Below, in pieces: positions 8,821 through 17,168 of a stretch of DNA of 64,000 bases. A program made the translations under genes and the position numbers. The notes under the pieces are model-generated. The model had not been told where the DNA came from. It searched no databases and worked only from the letters and a program-made list of their open reading frames with translations. Origin of the DNA: Staphylospora marina (GTDB lineage Bacteria > Bacillota > Bacilli > Thermoactinomycetales > Thermoactinomycetaceae); NCBI RefSeq assembly GCF_003856495.1, contig NZ_CP034118.1, positions 1,282,001 through 1,346,000 of the forward strand, in the 5' to 3' direction. The first letter of the stretch is position 1; the number at the start of each line of letters is the position of its first letter.

Positions 8821-9218
8821 ACATCGCATTGATTGCGCACGACCGGATGAAAGAGCAAATGATCCGGTTTTGCCTCGCCTATGAACCGATCCTGCGCCGG
8901 CACAGTCTGTTTGCGACGGGTACCACCGGAACGCGGGTCATGGAAGCCACGGGCCTGAACGTGCGGCGGTTTCTGTCCGGCCCGCTCGGCGGTGACCAGC
9001 AGATCGGTGCCCTTGTGGCGGAAGACCGCATGGATCTCATCCTGTTTTTCCGGGATCCGCTCACGGCGCAGCCTCATGAGCCGGACATTTTGGCTCTGCT
9101 TCGGCTGGCCGATGTGCACGACATCCCCGTGGCCACCAATCTTGCTTCCGCGGAAATCCTGATCCGGGCGGTGGAGCGGGGAGAGCTTTCCTGGAGGGAA
9201 AGCAAAAACGAACGCTGA
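8817..9218 (+). CDS. mgsA: methylglyoxal synthase
   Basis: 133 residues, normal family length. It converts dihydroxyacetone phosphate to methylglyoxal and phosphate. Visible motifs: [13 protein letters not shown] (2-14), the phosphate-binding ATGTTG (33-38), [12 protein letters not shown] (54-65) containing the catalytic Asp, and LILFFRDPL (74-82). GTG start overlapping the previous stop. The neighbour bshB1 makes bacillithiol, the thiol that helps detoxify methylglyoxal, so the linkage is functionally sensible and is conserved in B. subtilis. Confidence 0.96.
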   Translation: MNIALIAHDRMKEQMIRFCLAYEPILRRHSLFATGTTGTRVMEATGLNVRRFLSGPLGGDQQIGALVAEDRMDLILFFRDPLTAQPHEPDILALLRLADVHDIPVATNLASAEILIRAVERGELSWRESKNER

Positions 9219-9248
9219 AGGAACCAACTGAGGGAAAGAGGGAGCACC

Positions 9249-9992
9249 GTGGAAGGCACAAATTCGGTCGACATTCTGGCTTTCGGTGCCCATCCGGATG
9301 ATGTGGAAATCGGAGTGGGCGGCATCTTGGCGAAGCACGCCGCGGCGGGCTTTTCCATCGCGATTTGCAACCTGACCCATGCCGAACTTTCATCGAACGG
9401 CACCGTGGAAATCCGCAAAATGGAAGCCAAACAGGCGGCACGCATTCTGGGTGTGCGAAAGTTGATCAATCTCGGATTTCCCGATCGGGGACTGCGCGGA
9501 GACAGGGAAGAGGTGCTGAAGATTGCCCAGGTGATCCGCCAGCTCAGACCCAAAATCGTGTTGTCTCCGTACTTTGAAGATCGCCATCCGGATCATGTGA
9601 TGACCAGTCGATTGGTGAAAGATGCCGTGTTTGACGCGGCGATCCGCAAAATCCGCACCCCCGGTGACGAAGCACCGCATCGCGTTCCGCAGGTGTACCA
9701 TTATTTCATCAATGACATCCATCCGGCGGATGTCATCGTGGACATCTCGGACTTTTACGAAATCAAGGTGAATGCGATTCTGGCATACCGGAGCCAGTTT
9801 GATCGTCAGTCGGGGGAAGTCTCCACCCCGTTGAACAATCCCGCGTATCTGGCGATGATCCGGGGGCGGGATCAACTTTGGGGACAGCAGGTGGGCAGCA
9901 TGTACGGAGAGGCGTTGGTCAGTCCCAGACCCATTCGCCAATCCCTGCTGTTGCCCGCGCAGTTCCGGGCTCTTCCGCCCGGCAAATTCTGA
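9249..9992 (+). CDS. bshB1: bacillithiol biosynthesis deacetylase BshB1
   Basis: 247 residues of the LmbE/PIG-L zinc deacetylase family. It removes the acetyl group from N-acetylglucosaminyl malate in bacillithiol synthesis. Zinc ligands are in the GAHPDDVEIG box (13-22) and in DRHPDH (about 115-120). GTG start behind GAGGGAG. It is followed within 15 bases by bshA, the glycosyltransferase that makes its substrate. The pair and its place after mgsA match ypjG-ypjH of B. subtilis. Confidence 0.95.
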   Translation: MEGTNSVDILAFGAHPDDVEIGVGGILAKHAAAGFSIAICNLTHAELSSNGTVEIRKMEAKQAARILGVRKLINLGFPDRGLRGDREEVLKIAQVIRQLRPKIVLSPYFEDRHPDHVMTSRLVKDAVFDAAIRKIRTPGDEAPHRVPQVYHYFINDIHPADVIVDISDFYEIKVNAILAYRSQFDRQSGEVSTPLNNPAYLAMIRGRDQLWGQQVGSMYGEALVSPRPIRQSLLLPAQFRALPPGKF

Positions 9993-10006
9993 TCGGAGGT
10001 CTTTTC

Positions 10007-11134
10007 ATGCGCATCGGAATCACCTGTTATCCTTCCCACGGCGGATCCGGCGTGGTGGCCACCGAACTCGGCAAACTCTTGGCCGAACGGGGGCATGACA
10101 TTCATTTCATCACGTATGACATGCCGTTCCGCTTGGGCAGGTTCCACCAGAACATCCGTTACCACGGCGTGGAGGCCAATCGATACGCCGTTTTCAAATT
10201 TCCTCCTTACGATCTGGCATTGGCCAGTCGGATGGCTCAGGTGGCCAAGGCTTACCGGCTGGATTTGCTTCATGTGCATTATGCCGTTCCTCATGCCATC
10301 GCCGCCGTGTTGGCCAAACAGATGGTGGGGGATCATCTCAAGGTGGTGACCACCCTTCACGGAACGGACATCACCGTGCTCGGCGAAGATCCCGGCCTGA
10401 AAGACGTGATCTGTTTCGGCATCTCAAGGAGCGATGCCGTGACGGCCGTGTCCGATTCGCTGGTTCGCCAGACCCGGGAGTTGTTCTGTGTGGATACTCC
10501 GATCCGGCGCATTTACAACTTTGTGGATTCCCGGGTGTACTATCCCAAGGACATGTCGTCTCTGCGTGACAGGTACATTTACCCCGGAGAGCGGCTTCTT
10601 CTTCACATCTCCAATTTCCGGCCGGTAAAAAGACCGATGGACGTGATCGAGATCTTTCACAGGGTGAACCGGGAAATTCCTTCCCGTCTTCTGTTGGTCG
10701 GGGAAGGCCCGGAATTGCCGAAAGTGATGGAGAGGGTCAATGAGTTGGAGTTGCAGGACAAAGTGATCTTTTTGGGGAACCAGGATGAGGTCTCCCAACT
10801 GATTTCCCTGGCGGACCTTCTCCTGCTTCCTTCGGCCAAAGAGAGTTTCGGTCTTGTGGCATTGGAAGCGATGGCCTGCGGGGTTCCGACCGTTGCATCC
10901 AACATCGGGGGCATTCCCGAAGTGGTGGAGGACGGCGTCACGGGATTCCTGTCCGAGGTCGGAGACGTGGAAAAAATGGCCATGGACGCCGTCCGACTGC
11001 TCAAGAACGAAGCATTGGCCCGACAATTTTCGGAAGCCGGTCTCCAGCGGGTGAAGACAAAGTTTTGCGGTCTGCGAATTGTGAAAGAATACGAAGAGTT
11101 GTACCGGGAAGTGCTTGAAGGGAAACGGGAGTGA
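10007..11134 (+). CDS. bshA: N-acetyl-alpha-D-glucosaminyl L-malate synthase BshA
   Basis: 375-residue GT4-family glycosyltransferase that joins UDP-GlcNAc and L-malate, the first step of bacillithiol synthesis. N-terminal GITCYPSHGGSGVVATELG is the acceptor/donor loop of BshA; the C-terminal half has KESFGLVALEAMACGVPTVA, the GT4 E-x7-E box. ATG 10007 follows GATCGGAGG at 7-bp spacing; the frame opens earlier inside bshB1. The end overlaps the upstream region of cca. Confidence 0.96.
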   Translation: MRIGITCYPSHGGSGVVATELGKLLAERGHDIHFITYDMPFRLGRFHQNIRYHGVEANRYAVFKFPPYDLALASRMAQVAKAYRLDLLHVHYAVPHAIAAVLAKQMVGDHLKVVTTLHGTDITVLGEDPGLKDVICFGISRSDAVTAVSDSLVRQTRELFCVDTPIRRIYNFVDSRVYYPKDMSSLRDRYIYPGERLLLHISNFRPVKRPMDVIEIFHRVNREIPSRLLLVGEGPELPKVMERVNELELQDKVIFLGNQDEVSQLISLADLLLLPSAKESFGLVALEAMACGVPTVASNIGGIPEVVEDGVTGFLSEVGDVEKMAMDAVRLLKNEALARQFSEAGLQRVKTKFCGLRIVKEYEELYREVLEGKRE

Positions 11135-11141
11135 CATCGGA

Positions 11142-12365
11142 GTGGACACACGGAAACAGGCGGCGCTTGAAGTGATCAGGACGTTGGAAAGCACGGGTCA
11201 TCAAGCGTATCTGGTGGGCGGTTGCGTGCGTGACCAATTGCTCGGCAGAGTACCCGGTGATTACGATGTTGCGACGGACGCCCGTCCGGAACGGGTCCGC
11301 GAATTGTTTGAAAGATCCATTCCCACCGGCCTGAAGCACGGAACGGTGACGGTTCTGATGAACGATCTTCCGGTGGAAGTGACCACGTTCCGGGTGGAAG
11401 GGGAATACAGGGATCATCGCAGGCCGAGCCGCGTTGAATTCGTGGGGTCACTCCGTCAGGATCTTGCCAGAAGGGATTTCACCATCAACGCCATGGCCAT
11501 GGACGGCAGCGGTCGGCTCATCGATCCGTTCGGGGGCCTGAAGGATCTGGAAGCGGGGCTCATCCGGACTGTCGGAGATCCGTGCGAACGTTTCGGGGAG
11601 GATCCTCTCCGGATGTTGCGGGCCGCCCGCTTTGCGGCCCAATTCGGTTTCCGGTTGGATTCGAAGGCCTGGACGGCGATCGAACGGATGTATCGGGAGT
11701 GCCGGCATCTGTCCGTTGAACGGGTCACGTCGGAAATCGGCAAAATGTGGAAAGCGGAGCGGGTGGAACCGGGCATCGAAGTATTGTTCCGAACCGGCCT
11801 GATCCGCGGGCTGCCTCCGTTTCTTCGCTGGGAATCGGATGTCTCCCTGACGCCTGAACTCGTGAAACCGTTTGATCTGAGTCGGGATCCTCATCTTCGA
11901 TGGACATGGCTTCTGTGGGTGTGCGGAACCCGTCCGGAAGAGGCCGGATCCAGGCTTCGTCAACTCAGAATGTCGGGCGACGACATCAAAACCATCTGCA
12001 CATGCATGGAATTGGGCGGGAATTGGCGTGCCGTCGGGGAACATGAAGGGAAAGAAATGCTCCTCACCCACTCCTTGCAAGAGATACTGGACGCACGGAA
12101 GCTGGCCGTGTGGATCCGCGGATGTGAAGACGTCGAGCCGAATGATGCCGCATGGACCCGATGGAACGAGGAAATGCCGGTGAAATCGGTCAAAGATCTG
12201 CCCGTGGACGGCACGGCTCTGATTCGCCGCACGGGTCTTCCTCCCGGGCCGTGGGTGGGCAGGGTGCTTCGCGAACTCACCCGTCGGACCGCACTCGGTC
12301 TGATTCCTTGCGACGAAGATGCATTGTTGAAAGAAGGGGCTGAACTTGCAGTCGATTCGACATGA
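11142..12365 (+). CDS. cca: CCA tRNA nucleotidyltransferase
   Basis: About 407 residues. It adds or repairs the 3' CCA of tRNAs. Class II nucleotidyltransferase head: LVGGCVRDQLLGR (about 25-37), GDYDVATDA with the two metal-binding acids, then RRDFTINAMA and GEDPLRMLRAARFAAQ. The C-terminal half is the helical body and tail domains. Start uncertain: GTG 11142 puts the protein in line with family N-termini, while TTG 11115 lies inside bshA. Overlaps birA by 20 bases. Confidence 0.94.
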   Translation: MDTRKQAALEVIRTLESTGHQAYLVGGCVRDQLLGRVPGDYDVATDARPERVRELFERSIPTGLKHGTVTVLMNDLPVEVTTFRVEGEYRDHRRPSRVEFVGSLRQDLARRDFTINAMAMDGSGRLIDPFGGLKDLEAGLIRTVGDPCERFGEDPLRMLRAARFAAQFGFRLDSKAWTAIERMYRECRHLSVERVTSEIGKMWKAERVEPGIEVLFRTGLIRGLPPFLRWESDVSLTPELVKPFDLSRDPHLRWTWLLWVCGTRPEEAGSRLRQLRMSGDDIKTICTCMELGGNWRAVGEHEGKEMLLTHSLQEILDARKLAVWIRGCEDVEPNDAAWTRWNEEMPVKSVKDLPVDGTALIRRTGLPPGPWVGRVLRELTRRTALGLIPCDEDALLKEGAELAVDST

Positions 12366-13320
12366 CATTGTGCGCCTGTTGATCGAACACAAGGACCGTT
12401 TTTTGTCCGGTGAGGAATTGAGCCGCCTGGCCGGTTGCAGCCGCGCGGCCGTCTGGAAACACGTGGAGGATCTCAGGCGGGAGGGGTACGAAATCGAAGC
12501 CCGGCCGCGCAGCGGATACCGGCTTGTCCATCGACCGGATCGGATCGCTCCGGAAGAGATTTTGCCTCATTTGACCACCCGGAGCTTCGGAAGGGAGATC
12601 CGGTACGAACCGACGACCCCTTCCACCCAGATCCTTGCCCGGAAGTGGGCGAGGGAGGGAGCGGCGGAAGGTTCTCTGGTCATCGCGGAAGAACAGGTCC
12701 AGGGCAGGGGAAGAATGGGACGGAGCTGGCATTCACCTCCGCGTGCGGGGATCTGGATGAGCCTGATCCTTCGGCCGCCCATCCCGTTGGCTCAAGCCCC
12801 CCATCTCACATTGCTTGCTTCGGTGGGGGTCTGCCTGGGAATCCGGGAGTTCACGGGCTTGCCGGTCACCATCAAATGGCCCAATGACCTGCTCATCCAT
12901 GGAAAAAAAGTGTGCGGCATCCTGACCGAACTGCGGGGAGAACAGGACCGGATCGATCATGTGGTGCTGGGAATCGGCATCAACGTCAATGCACGGGAAG
13001 AACACTTTCCCCCCGAATTGAAACCGATTGCCACTTCGCTGGCCGTGGAGGCGGGCGGTGAGTTTCACCGCGCTCCTCTGTTGGCGGCGATCCTGAAGCA
13101 ACTGGAAGATGTGTATCACCTGTATTTGCGGGAAGGGTTTTCTCCGGTACGTGAAGCCTGGGAACGGGCGGCGGGAATGTTGGGACAGGAAGTGACAGCG
13201 AAAACTCCGCAGGGAACGGTCATCGGTGTGGCCGAGCGGTTGAACGATCAGGGGGCCTTGCTGATCCGAACCCAAGGCGGTGAGGTGGCGGTATACTCCG
13301 CGGAAATCGAAGTTCCTTGA
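12346..13320 (+). CDS. birA: biotin--[acetyl-CoA-carboxylase] ligase / biotin repressor
   Basis: 324 residues: N-terminal winged helix (1-65, with LAGCSRAAVWKHVEDLRREGY as recognition region), central biotinyl-AMP synthetase domain (80-270, GRGRMGRSWHSP is the biotin/ATP loop, KWPNDLLI and KVCGILTE follow), and a C-terminal SH3-like domain. It charges acetyl-CoA carboxylase with biotin and represses biotin genes. TTG start behind AAGAAGGGG, translated from within the cca end. Followed by a terminator. Confidence 0.95.
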   Translation: MQSIRHDIVRLLIEHKDRFLSGEELSRLAGCSRAAVWKHVEDLRREGYEIEARPRSGYRLVHRPDRIAPEEILPHLTTRSFGREIRYEPTTPSTQILARKWAREGAAEGSLVIAEEQVQGRGRMGRSWHSPPRAGIWMSLILRPPIPLAQAPHLTLLASVGVCLGIREFTGLPVTIKWPNDLLIHGKKVCGILTELRGEQDRIDHVVLGIGINVNAREEHFPPELKPIATSLAVEAGGEFHRAPLLAAILKQLEDVYHLYLREGFSPVREAWERAAGMLGQEVTAKTPQGTVIGVAERLNDQGALLIRTQGGEVAVYSAEIEVP

Positions 13321-13330
13321 AAAGCAAACA

Positions 13331-13364
13331 AACCGGCTGATCCCGGAAATCAGCCGGTTTTTTG
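13331..13364 (+). terminator. intrinsic terminator after birA
   Basis: Perfect 12-bp stem AAACCGGCTGAT / ATCAGCCGGTTT with a 7-base loop and TTTTTT tail, 10 bases after the birA stop. It closes the dapB-birA gene string. Confidence 0.9.
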
Positions 13365-13437
13365 TGTGAAGCGGTGCGGGCGAATGCGTCACTCCGACCG
13401 CCGACAAGTGTCGGTGATGACGGGTCGGGACTTCCCT

Positions 13438-14346
13438 TTAGCCGGATTCGCGGCCCAATATCCGTCGCAAGGCCGGTTCCAACTCGGGATGACGGAACGT
13501 GTAGCCCTCGTCCAGCAATTTCTTCGGCAATACGGGATTGCCTTTGAGCAACAGTTCTTCACCCATTTCCCCGAACAGAAGGTGGATCGCGAAAGCGGGA
13601 ACCGGGAAGAGAACGGGTCTTTCGAGCACTTTGCCCAGCGTTCGGACAAACTCTTCGTTGGTGACCGGACGGGGAGCGGTCATGTTGACCACGCCGGAAA
13701 CGGTTTCCCGTTCCATCAGGAATCGAAGGATGTGGGGAATCTCTTCAATCGAGATCCAACTCATCACCTGCTTTCCGTGGCCGATTTTTCCTCCCAGTCC
13801 CATGCGGTACACGGGGAGCATTTGCTTCAGGGCTCCCCCGTCCTTGGAAAGCACGATTCCAAAGCGCAAAAGTACGGTGCGGATGCCGGCCTGGATCGCC
13901 GGTTGTGTCGAGGCTTCCCATGGTTGGATCACCGTGGGAAGAAACCCGTCTCCCAACGAGTTGGATTCATCCGATACCAAATCGTATTGGTGGGTGAGAC
14001 CGATTCCGGATGCGGAAAGGAACACCCGGGGAGGTCGTTTCAATGAAGCCAGCGTGTCTGACAGCAGGGTGGTGCCCTTGACCCGACTGGAGAGTACCTG
14101 TTCCTTGTGTTTGCGGGTAAATCTTCCGTTGATGCTCTTGCCGGCCAAATGGATCACGGCATCCATGCCTTCCAGAGCGTCCCGGTCAATCACTCCGCGT
14201 TCCGGATCCCACAACGAGTGTCTGCATCGGGGATCTCCGGCCCCCGGCTTTCTGACCAGCAGCAGCAAATCGTGTCCGTCTTTCAGAAACGCATTCACCA
14301 AGCAAGTTCCGACCAGTCCGCTGGATCCTGTGATGGCAATCCGCAA
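13438..14346 (-). CDS. TIGR01777-type NAD-dependent epimerase family protein
   Basis: 302 residues. N-terminal Rossmann loop ITGSSGLVGTCLVNAF (about 4-19), then VIHLAGKSING and the family-typical SSRVKGTTLL, FLSASGIGLT and FGIVLSKDGGALKQMLP, all marks of the TIGR01777 (YfhF-like) subfamily of short-chain dehydrogenases. The substrate is not known for any close relative I can name. TTG 14346 has GGGGGAATGG upstream; upstream frame residues lack a site. It begins the accessory block placed between birA and panB relative to B. subtilis. Confidence 0.85.
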   Translation of the reverse strand: MRIAITGSSGLVGTCLVNAFLKDGHDLLLLVRKPGAGDPRCRHSLWDPERGVIDRDALEGMDAVIHLAGKSINGRFTRKHKEQVLSSRVKGTTLLSDTLASLKRPPRVFLSASGIGLTHQYDLVSDESNSLGDGFLPTVIQPWEASTQPAIQAGIRTVLLRFGIVLSKDGGALKQMLPVYRMGLGGKIGHGKQVMSWISIEEIPHILRFLMERETVSGVVNMTAPRPVTNEEFVRTLGKVLERPVLFPVPAFAIHLLFGEMGEELLLKGNPVLPKKLLDEGYTFRHPELEPALRRILGRESG

Positions 14347-14411
14347 TGTCCATTCCCCCGATGATGAAGGTGTCACTCTCATTTTCGGAAAAATGGTTTT
14401 GATTTTCAATC

Positions 14412-14450
14412 AAAAAACCAACCCCCGTCCCATATGAGGGCGGGGGTTGG
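14412..14450 (-). terminator. intrinsic terminator for the 113-residue gene
   Basis: On the minus strand CCAACCCCCG and CGGGGGTTGG form a 10-bp stem around 13 bases and are followed by TTTTTTG. It lies 15 bases after the stop of the hypothetical gene at 14465-14806. Confidence 0.85.
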
Positions 14451-14464
14451 CGGATCGGAACACG

Positions 14465-14806
14465 TCACAAAAACGCGATCACTTTTTTCAGGATTCTGAT
14501 CGAATCAATGTTGATGGGAAATTCGGCCACCGTCCGGTCGCTTCGTTTGTCAATCAAATCCACGTAGTTGTCATAGAAATGAACGCGCAACCGGTACTGC
14601 TCGTTTTCCCAAAGCAGTTCCGTGGTCGGATTGCCCAGTTCCCGGTAGGCCAACAGCTGTTTCAGGATGTCCATCAGATACTCCGGGCTTCCCATGGGGA
14701 CCAGACTTGCCAGGATTTCCTGGGACTCCTTCTCATAGGCCACCGCCCGGAGGTTGTTGATTTCGATCTTGTATTTATCGTCTTCCCAAACCAGGGTCTT
14801 GAACAA
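14465..14806 (-). CDS. hypothetical protein, 113 residues
   Basis: A soluble acidic protein with no membrane segment or cysteine. Two internally similar halves can be seen: VWEDDKYKIEINNLRAVAYE near the start and LLWENEQYRLRVHFYDNYVD near residue 65, each a W-E-[DN]-[DE]-x-Y-[KR]-[IL] beginning, which suggests an internal duplication of a beta-rich unit. TTG start with GGAAGGTG upstream, terminator directly downstream, so it is a single-gene transcript. No family recognised. Confidence 0.6.
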   Translation of the reverse strand: MFKTLVWEDDKYKIEINNLRAVAYEKESQEILASLVPMGSPEYLMDILKQLLAYRELGNPTTELLWENEQYRLRVHFYDNYVDLIDKRSDRTVAEFPINIDSIRILKKVIAFL

Positions 14807-15102
14807 TGTACATCACCTTCCAGGGCAGTCATTCCGGACAGGGCACCAAAAAACAAAAGCCCCCTGTTTCCGGTCTGCAAACGGAGTGGGCCAAGAGACT
14901 GGATGGACTGGTTGGGCGAAAAAAGTTCAGTTCCTTTTGTCATTAATACATAATTTCGCAGAAAAAGTAAAGACCCCTTTTGCAGGTTCCGGCAAAAAAG
15001 GATCATGAAATTCTCGGTTTCAACGGGCTGCCGGGCTGAAAGGAGTCGAGCGGAATCCGGCGGGTGCAGCGGGTACATGCACCATTCAATAACAAAGAAT
15101 AC

Positions 15103-15147
15103 TTGATTGCCGGACTGATCTGAGACGATAATTGATGATGATCAATT
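15103..15147 (+). promoter_or_regulatory. promoter with palindromic operator upstream of the RHH-like gene
   Basis: TTGATT (15103) and GATAAT (15127) with an 18-bp spacer form a sigma-A-like promoter. The palindrome AATTGAT, GATG, ATCAATT (15130-15147) overlaps the -10 box. Because the downstream gene looks like a small DNA-binding protein, autorepression is a reasonable inference. Confidence 0.5.
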
Positions 15148-15206
15148 ACTCTTGTTTTGGAAACCGTGTCGATGATCCCTGATCGGAGGGCAAGGAGGAT
15201 CGAAGG

Positions 15207-15476
15207 ATGTCCAGACGGAAGGAAGTTGACGTACATCGTCTGTGGGTGACATTTCCCTACACGCTGTTGTGGAGGCTGGAGAATCTGGCGGATCGGCTTG
15301 AAAGCAAGGAGGGAACCCGGCTCCCTTTAAATCAGCTGATTCGCAGGGCAACCGTGGAACTTTTGGAACGGGAAGGAATCCCGCAACCGACCGAAGAGGA
15401 ACTGGCAGTGTACTTGGAGGAGGTCAAGGAAAGATCCGCCAAGTACACTCGCAAAGATCGCAGGAAAGCCGAATGA
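15207..15476 (+). CDS. small ribbon-helix-helix-like protein
   Basis: 89 residues, very basic and acidic by turns. Residues 13-55 (VTFPYTLLWRLENLADRL then LPLNQLIRRATVELLEREG) follow the strand-helix-helix pattern of MetJ/Arc-type regulators, with a C-terminal charged helix ending in KDRRKAE. ATG behind GGAGGATCGAAGG. Upstream lies a promoter overlapped by an 18-bp palindrome. The fold assignment is a pattern judgement, not a family match. Confidence 0.6.
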   Translation: MSRRKEVDVHRLWVTFPYTLLWRLENLADRLESKEGTRLPLNQLIRRATVELLEREGIPQPTEEELAVYLEEVKERSAKYTRKDRRKAE

Positions 15477-15504
15477 GAAGATTGGTGACCAAAAACCGCA
15501 CTTG

Positions 15505-15536
15505 ACGGGCATTGGAGGGATCCCCTCCAATGCCCG
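15505..15536. terminator. hairpin between convergent genes
   Basis: Perfect stem GGGCATTGGAGGG / CCCTCCAATGCCC with almost no loop, between the RHH-like gene (+) and the secreted protein gene (-). The T-tract is weak (GTTGTTG), so termination efficiency is uncertain. Confidence 0.5.
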
Positions 15537-15551
15537 TTGTTGATGAATCAT

Positions 15552-15962
15552 TCAGTATCTGTAGACATCAATCAATCCCTCAAAACGATAGTTTGGCCAG
15601 CTGTCAACAATGTCCACATAATACGTTCCGGCTTTCATGTTGGTGAAATAGACAACTCCTGAGGCGAAGCTTTTGTATGCCGTGCAATTTCCGGTTGACG
15701 CATTGCACAGACGAACGGACAGGGGAGAGAAATCATCTTGTGGAGATTTCACCCCGTTATTGATGTTGATGCGATCAACAGCCCAAATGGAGAGCTGCAC
15801 GTTCGGTTCCGATGAAGTGGTGGAAAGGGTGAAATCCCATTTCCCGTCTTCCGTTTGCCAATATCCAGATCCCAGATACGACGCTGCAAACGCCTCTGCT
15901 CCAAAGAACATCCCGAATGCCAGCATGAACGCCCCGAGCGATACGACCAGTTTCTTGATCAT
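15552..15962 (-). CDS. small secreted protein with signal peptide
   Basis: 136 residues. The first 26 form a clear Sec signal peptide (MIKKLVVSLG, then a hydrophobic stretch ending AEAFA before ASYLG). The mature part is predicted beta-rich (KWDFTLSTTSSEPNVQLSIW, GVVYFTNMKAGTYYVDIVDS) with one Cys pair eight residues apart (CNASTGNC) that could form a disulfide. This resembles a compact extracellular beta-sandwich of pre-peptidase type, but no family is certain. ATG behind AAGGAGG at good spacing. Confidence 0.7.
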   Translation of the reverse strand: MIKKLVVSLGAFMLAFGMFFGAEAFAASYLGSGYWQTEDGKWDFTLSTTSSEPNVQLSIWAVDRININNGVKSPQDDFSPLSVRLCNASTGNCTAYKSFASGVVYFTNMKAGTYYVDIVDSWPNYRFEGLIDVYRY

Positions 15963-16267
15963 CGATGGTCCCTCCTTCGGATTCTCGGGAAGCATCATCT
16001 TTTGCTCGAGAAGTCGGTCGTCTTTTGGTGGGTCCCCCGGTTGTTGATTCAGACCAAATGTTTGGTACGATTTAATTTTAACATATACTTGAATTGACAA
16101 CAACCGGATTTTTTAGAAAAAATAATAAAAAGAAAAATTCAAACAAAACAGATTCAGCAGTTGATGTATCGTACGCGAAGAAACATGGGTTTGGATGGTG
16201 ATGGATCTTGTCATTCATGTTCCGTTTCGTATGAAAATGAAAAAATCATTCAGGATGCAGATGAATT
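15963..16267. other. A+T-rich intergenic stretch
   Basis: Roughly 300 bases, clearly richer in A+T than the surroundings, upstream of the secreted-protein gene (-) and the NUDIX gene (+). It must carry the promoter of the secreted protein. An ORF from 16161 overlaps the NUDIX region in another frame and looks spurious. Confidence 0.4.
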
Positions 16268-16732
16268 GTGTGCGGCCGGAATCGTCATCAGGAGGATTGT
16301 GTGTGTGATTATTTCAAATTTCATCATTGCGGACTCTCTGCTCCATCTTCACGACGGTTTCTGTACATGGCTCTGTCGTTTCGCGGTCAGTGGGTTCTGC
16401 GGGAGGAGATCCCCGCGGGAAAAGTGGAGAACGATGAGCAGCCTGAATCTGCGGTCTTGCGGGAATTGCGTGAGGAGACCGGTTATACATCCGACACGGT
16501 CCCCTTGAAACTGGGCACCTTTTATACGAATCCCGCCGTGTCGAACAATACGATCACCACCTTTTTGCTCAGGGATTGTTATCGAGTCGGCGAGCAAAGG
16601 TTGGATCCCGCCGAACACGTGGAATGGTTGGTGATTCCGGTGTCAGAGTTCGAGAAAATGATCAGGGAGGGAAGGATCCGCCGGTTGTTCACCGTGTTTG
16701 CATACAACTTGGCGAAAAGCTTCCTGAAATGA
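16268..16732 (+). pseudogene. NUDIX hydrolase, N-terminus apparently degraded
   Basis: The C-terminal 115 residues are a convincing NUDIX hydrolase of the ADP-ribose-pyrophosphatase type: IPAGKVENDEQPE runs into REL-REETGY, a complete Nudix box, followed by GTFYTNPAVSNN and DCYRVGEQRLD. The first 40 residues, which should carry the N-terminal beta-sheet, do not resemble the family (Cys/His-rich, no plausible start or ribosome site), and other frames do not restore them. A frameshift or 5' loss is likely. Internal ATG 16367 is a possible start for a shortened protein. Confidence 0.55.
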
Positions 16733-17083
16733 CCAGGCACCGTTGTCGCTGCGAAGATGCATTTCTCAGTCGGGACCGGGTTGCGTCATCGGAGCAGGCA
16801 CACAACTTATTTGCAAATAAGGTAAACAAGTTTGCACCGCAAACAAATATCCGCACTCATGATGAAATCCGGCCAGTGATCGCCGCCACGCGGATATTTT
16901 TAACTCAGTAAAGTATTCCATTGCATTTTTGTCAAAAATTCGATAACCTGAAGGAGGGCGGCAGGCGACATCCAGTTTCTGGAGTTGCACTGGTTTCAAA
17001 CGCCTGAAAAACCTTGGAATGAATTTTTTGATTCTGCTTCGAGCCGAAGGGACGGAGACAGAGGTGACCATGTCGATGGCGGC
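16733..17083. other. intergenic stretch upstream of panB with motif copy A
   Basis: No gene is credible on either strand. It contains a perfect 14-bp palindrome TTATTTGCAAATAA (16807-16820) and, directly after, the first copy of a 22-bp motif seen twice more in the window (16823-16844). The panB leader hairpin begins at 17084. Confidence 0.5.
16823..16844 (+). repeat. 22-bp operator-like motif, copy A
   Basis: Starts TAAACAAGTTTG, continues CACC, ends GCAAAC. Shares 17 or more positions with copies at 32197 and 32915. It contains overlapping inverted repeats AAAC/GTTT and GTTTGC/GCAAAC, as expected of a protein-binding site. Nearest downstream gene is panB, over 300 bases away. Confidence 0.65.
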
Positions 17084-17127
17084 AGCGCCTTTCAGTCCCC
17101 TTTGTGACTGGAAGGTGCTTTGTTTTT
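17084..17127 (+). promoter_or_regulatory. panB leader hairpin, possible attenuator
   Basis: A long imperfect stem (AGCGCCTTTCAGTC against GACTGGAAGGTGCTT, with G-T pairs) is followed by TGTTTTTCTC, 42 bases before the panB start. It has the form of a terminator placed inside a leader. The conserved pan RNA motif is known upstream of panB in Firmicutes; whether the sequence just 5' of this hairpin is that motif needs a covariance-model search. Confidence 0.5.
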
Positions 17128-17168
17128 CTCTGTATCCCCGTCCTCACTTCAAGGAGGAGGGAACATCC

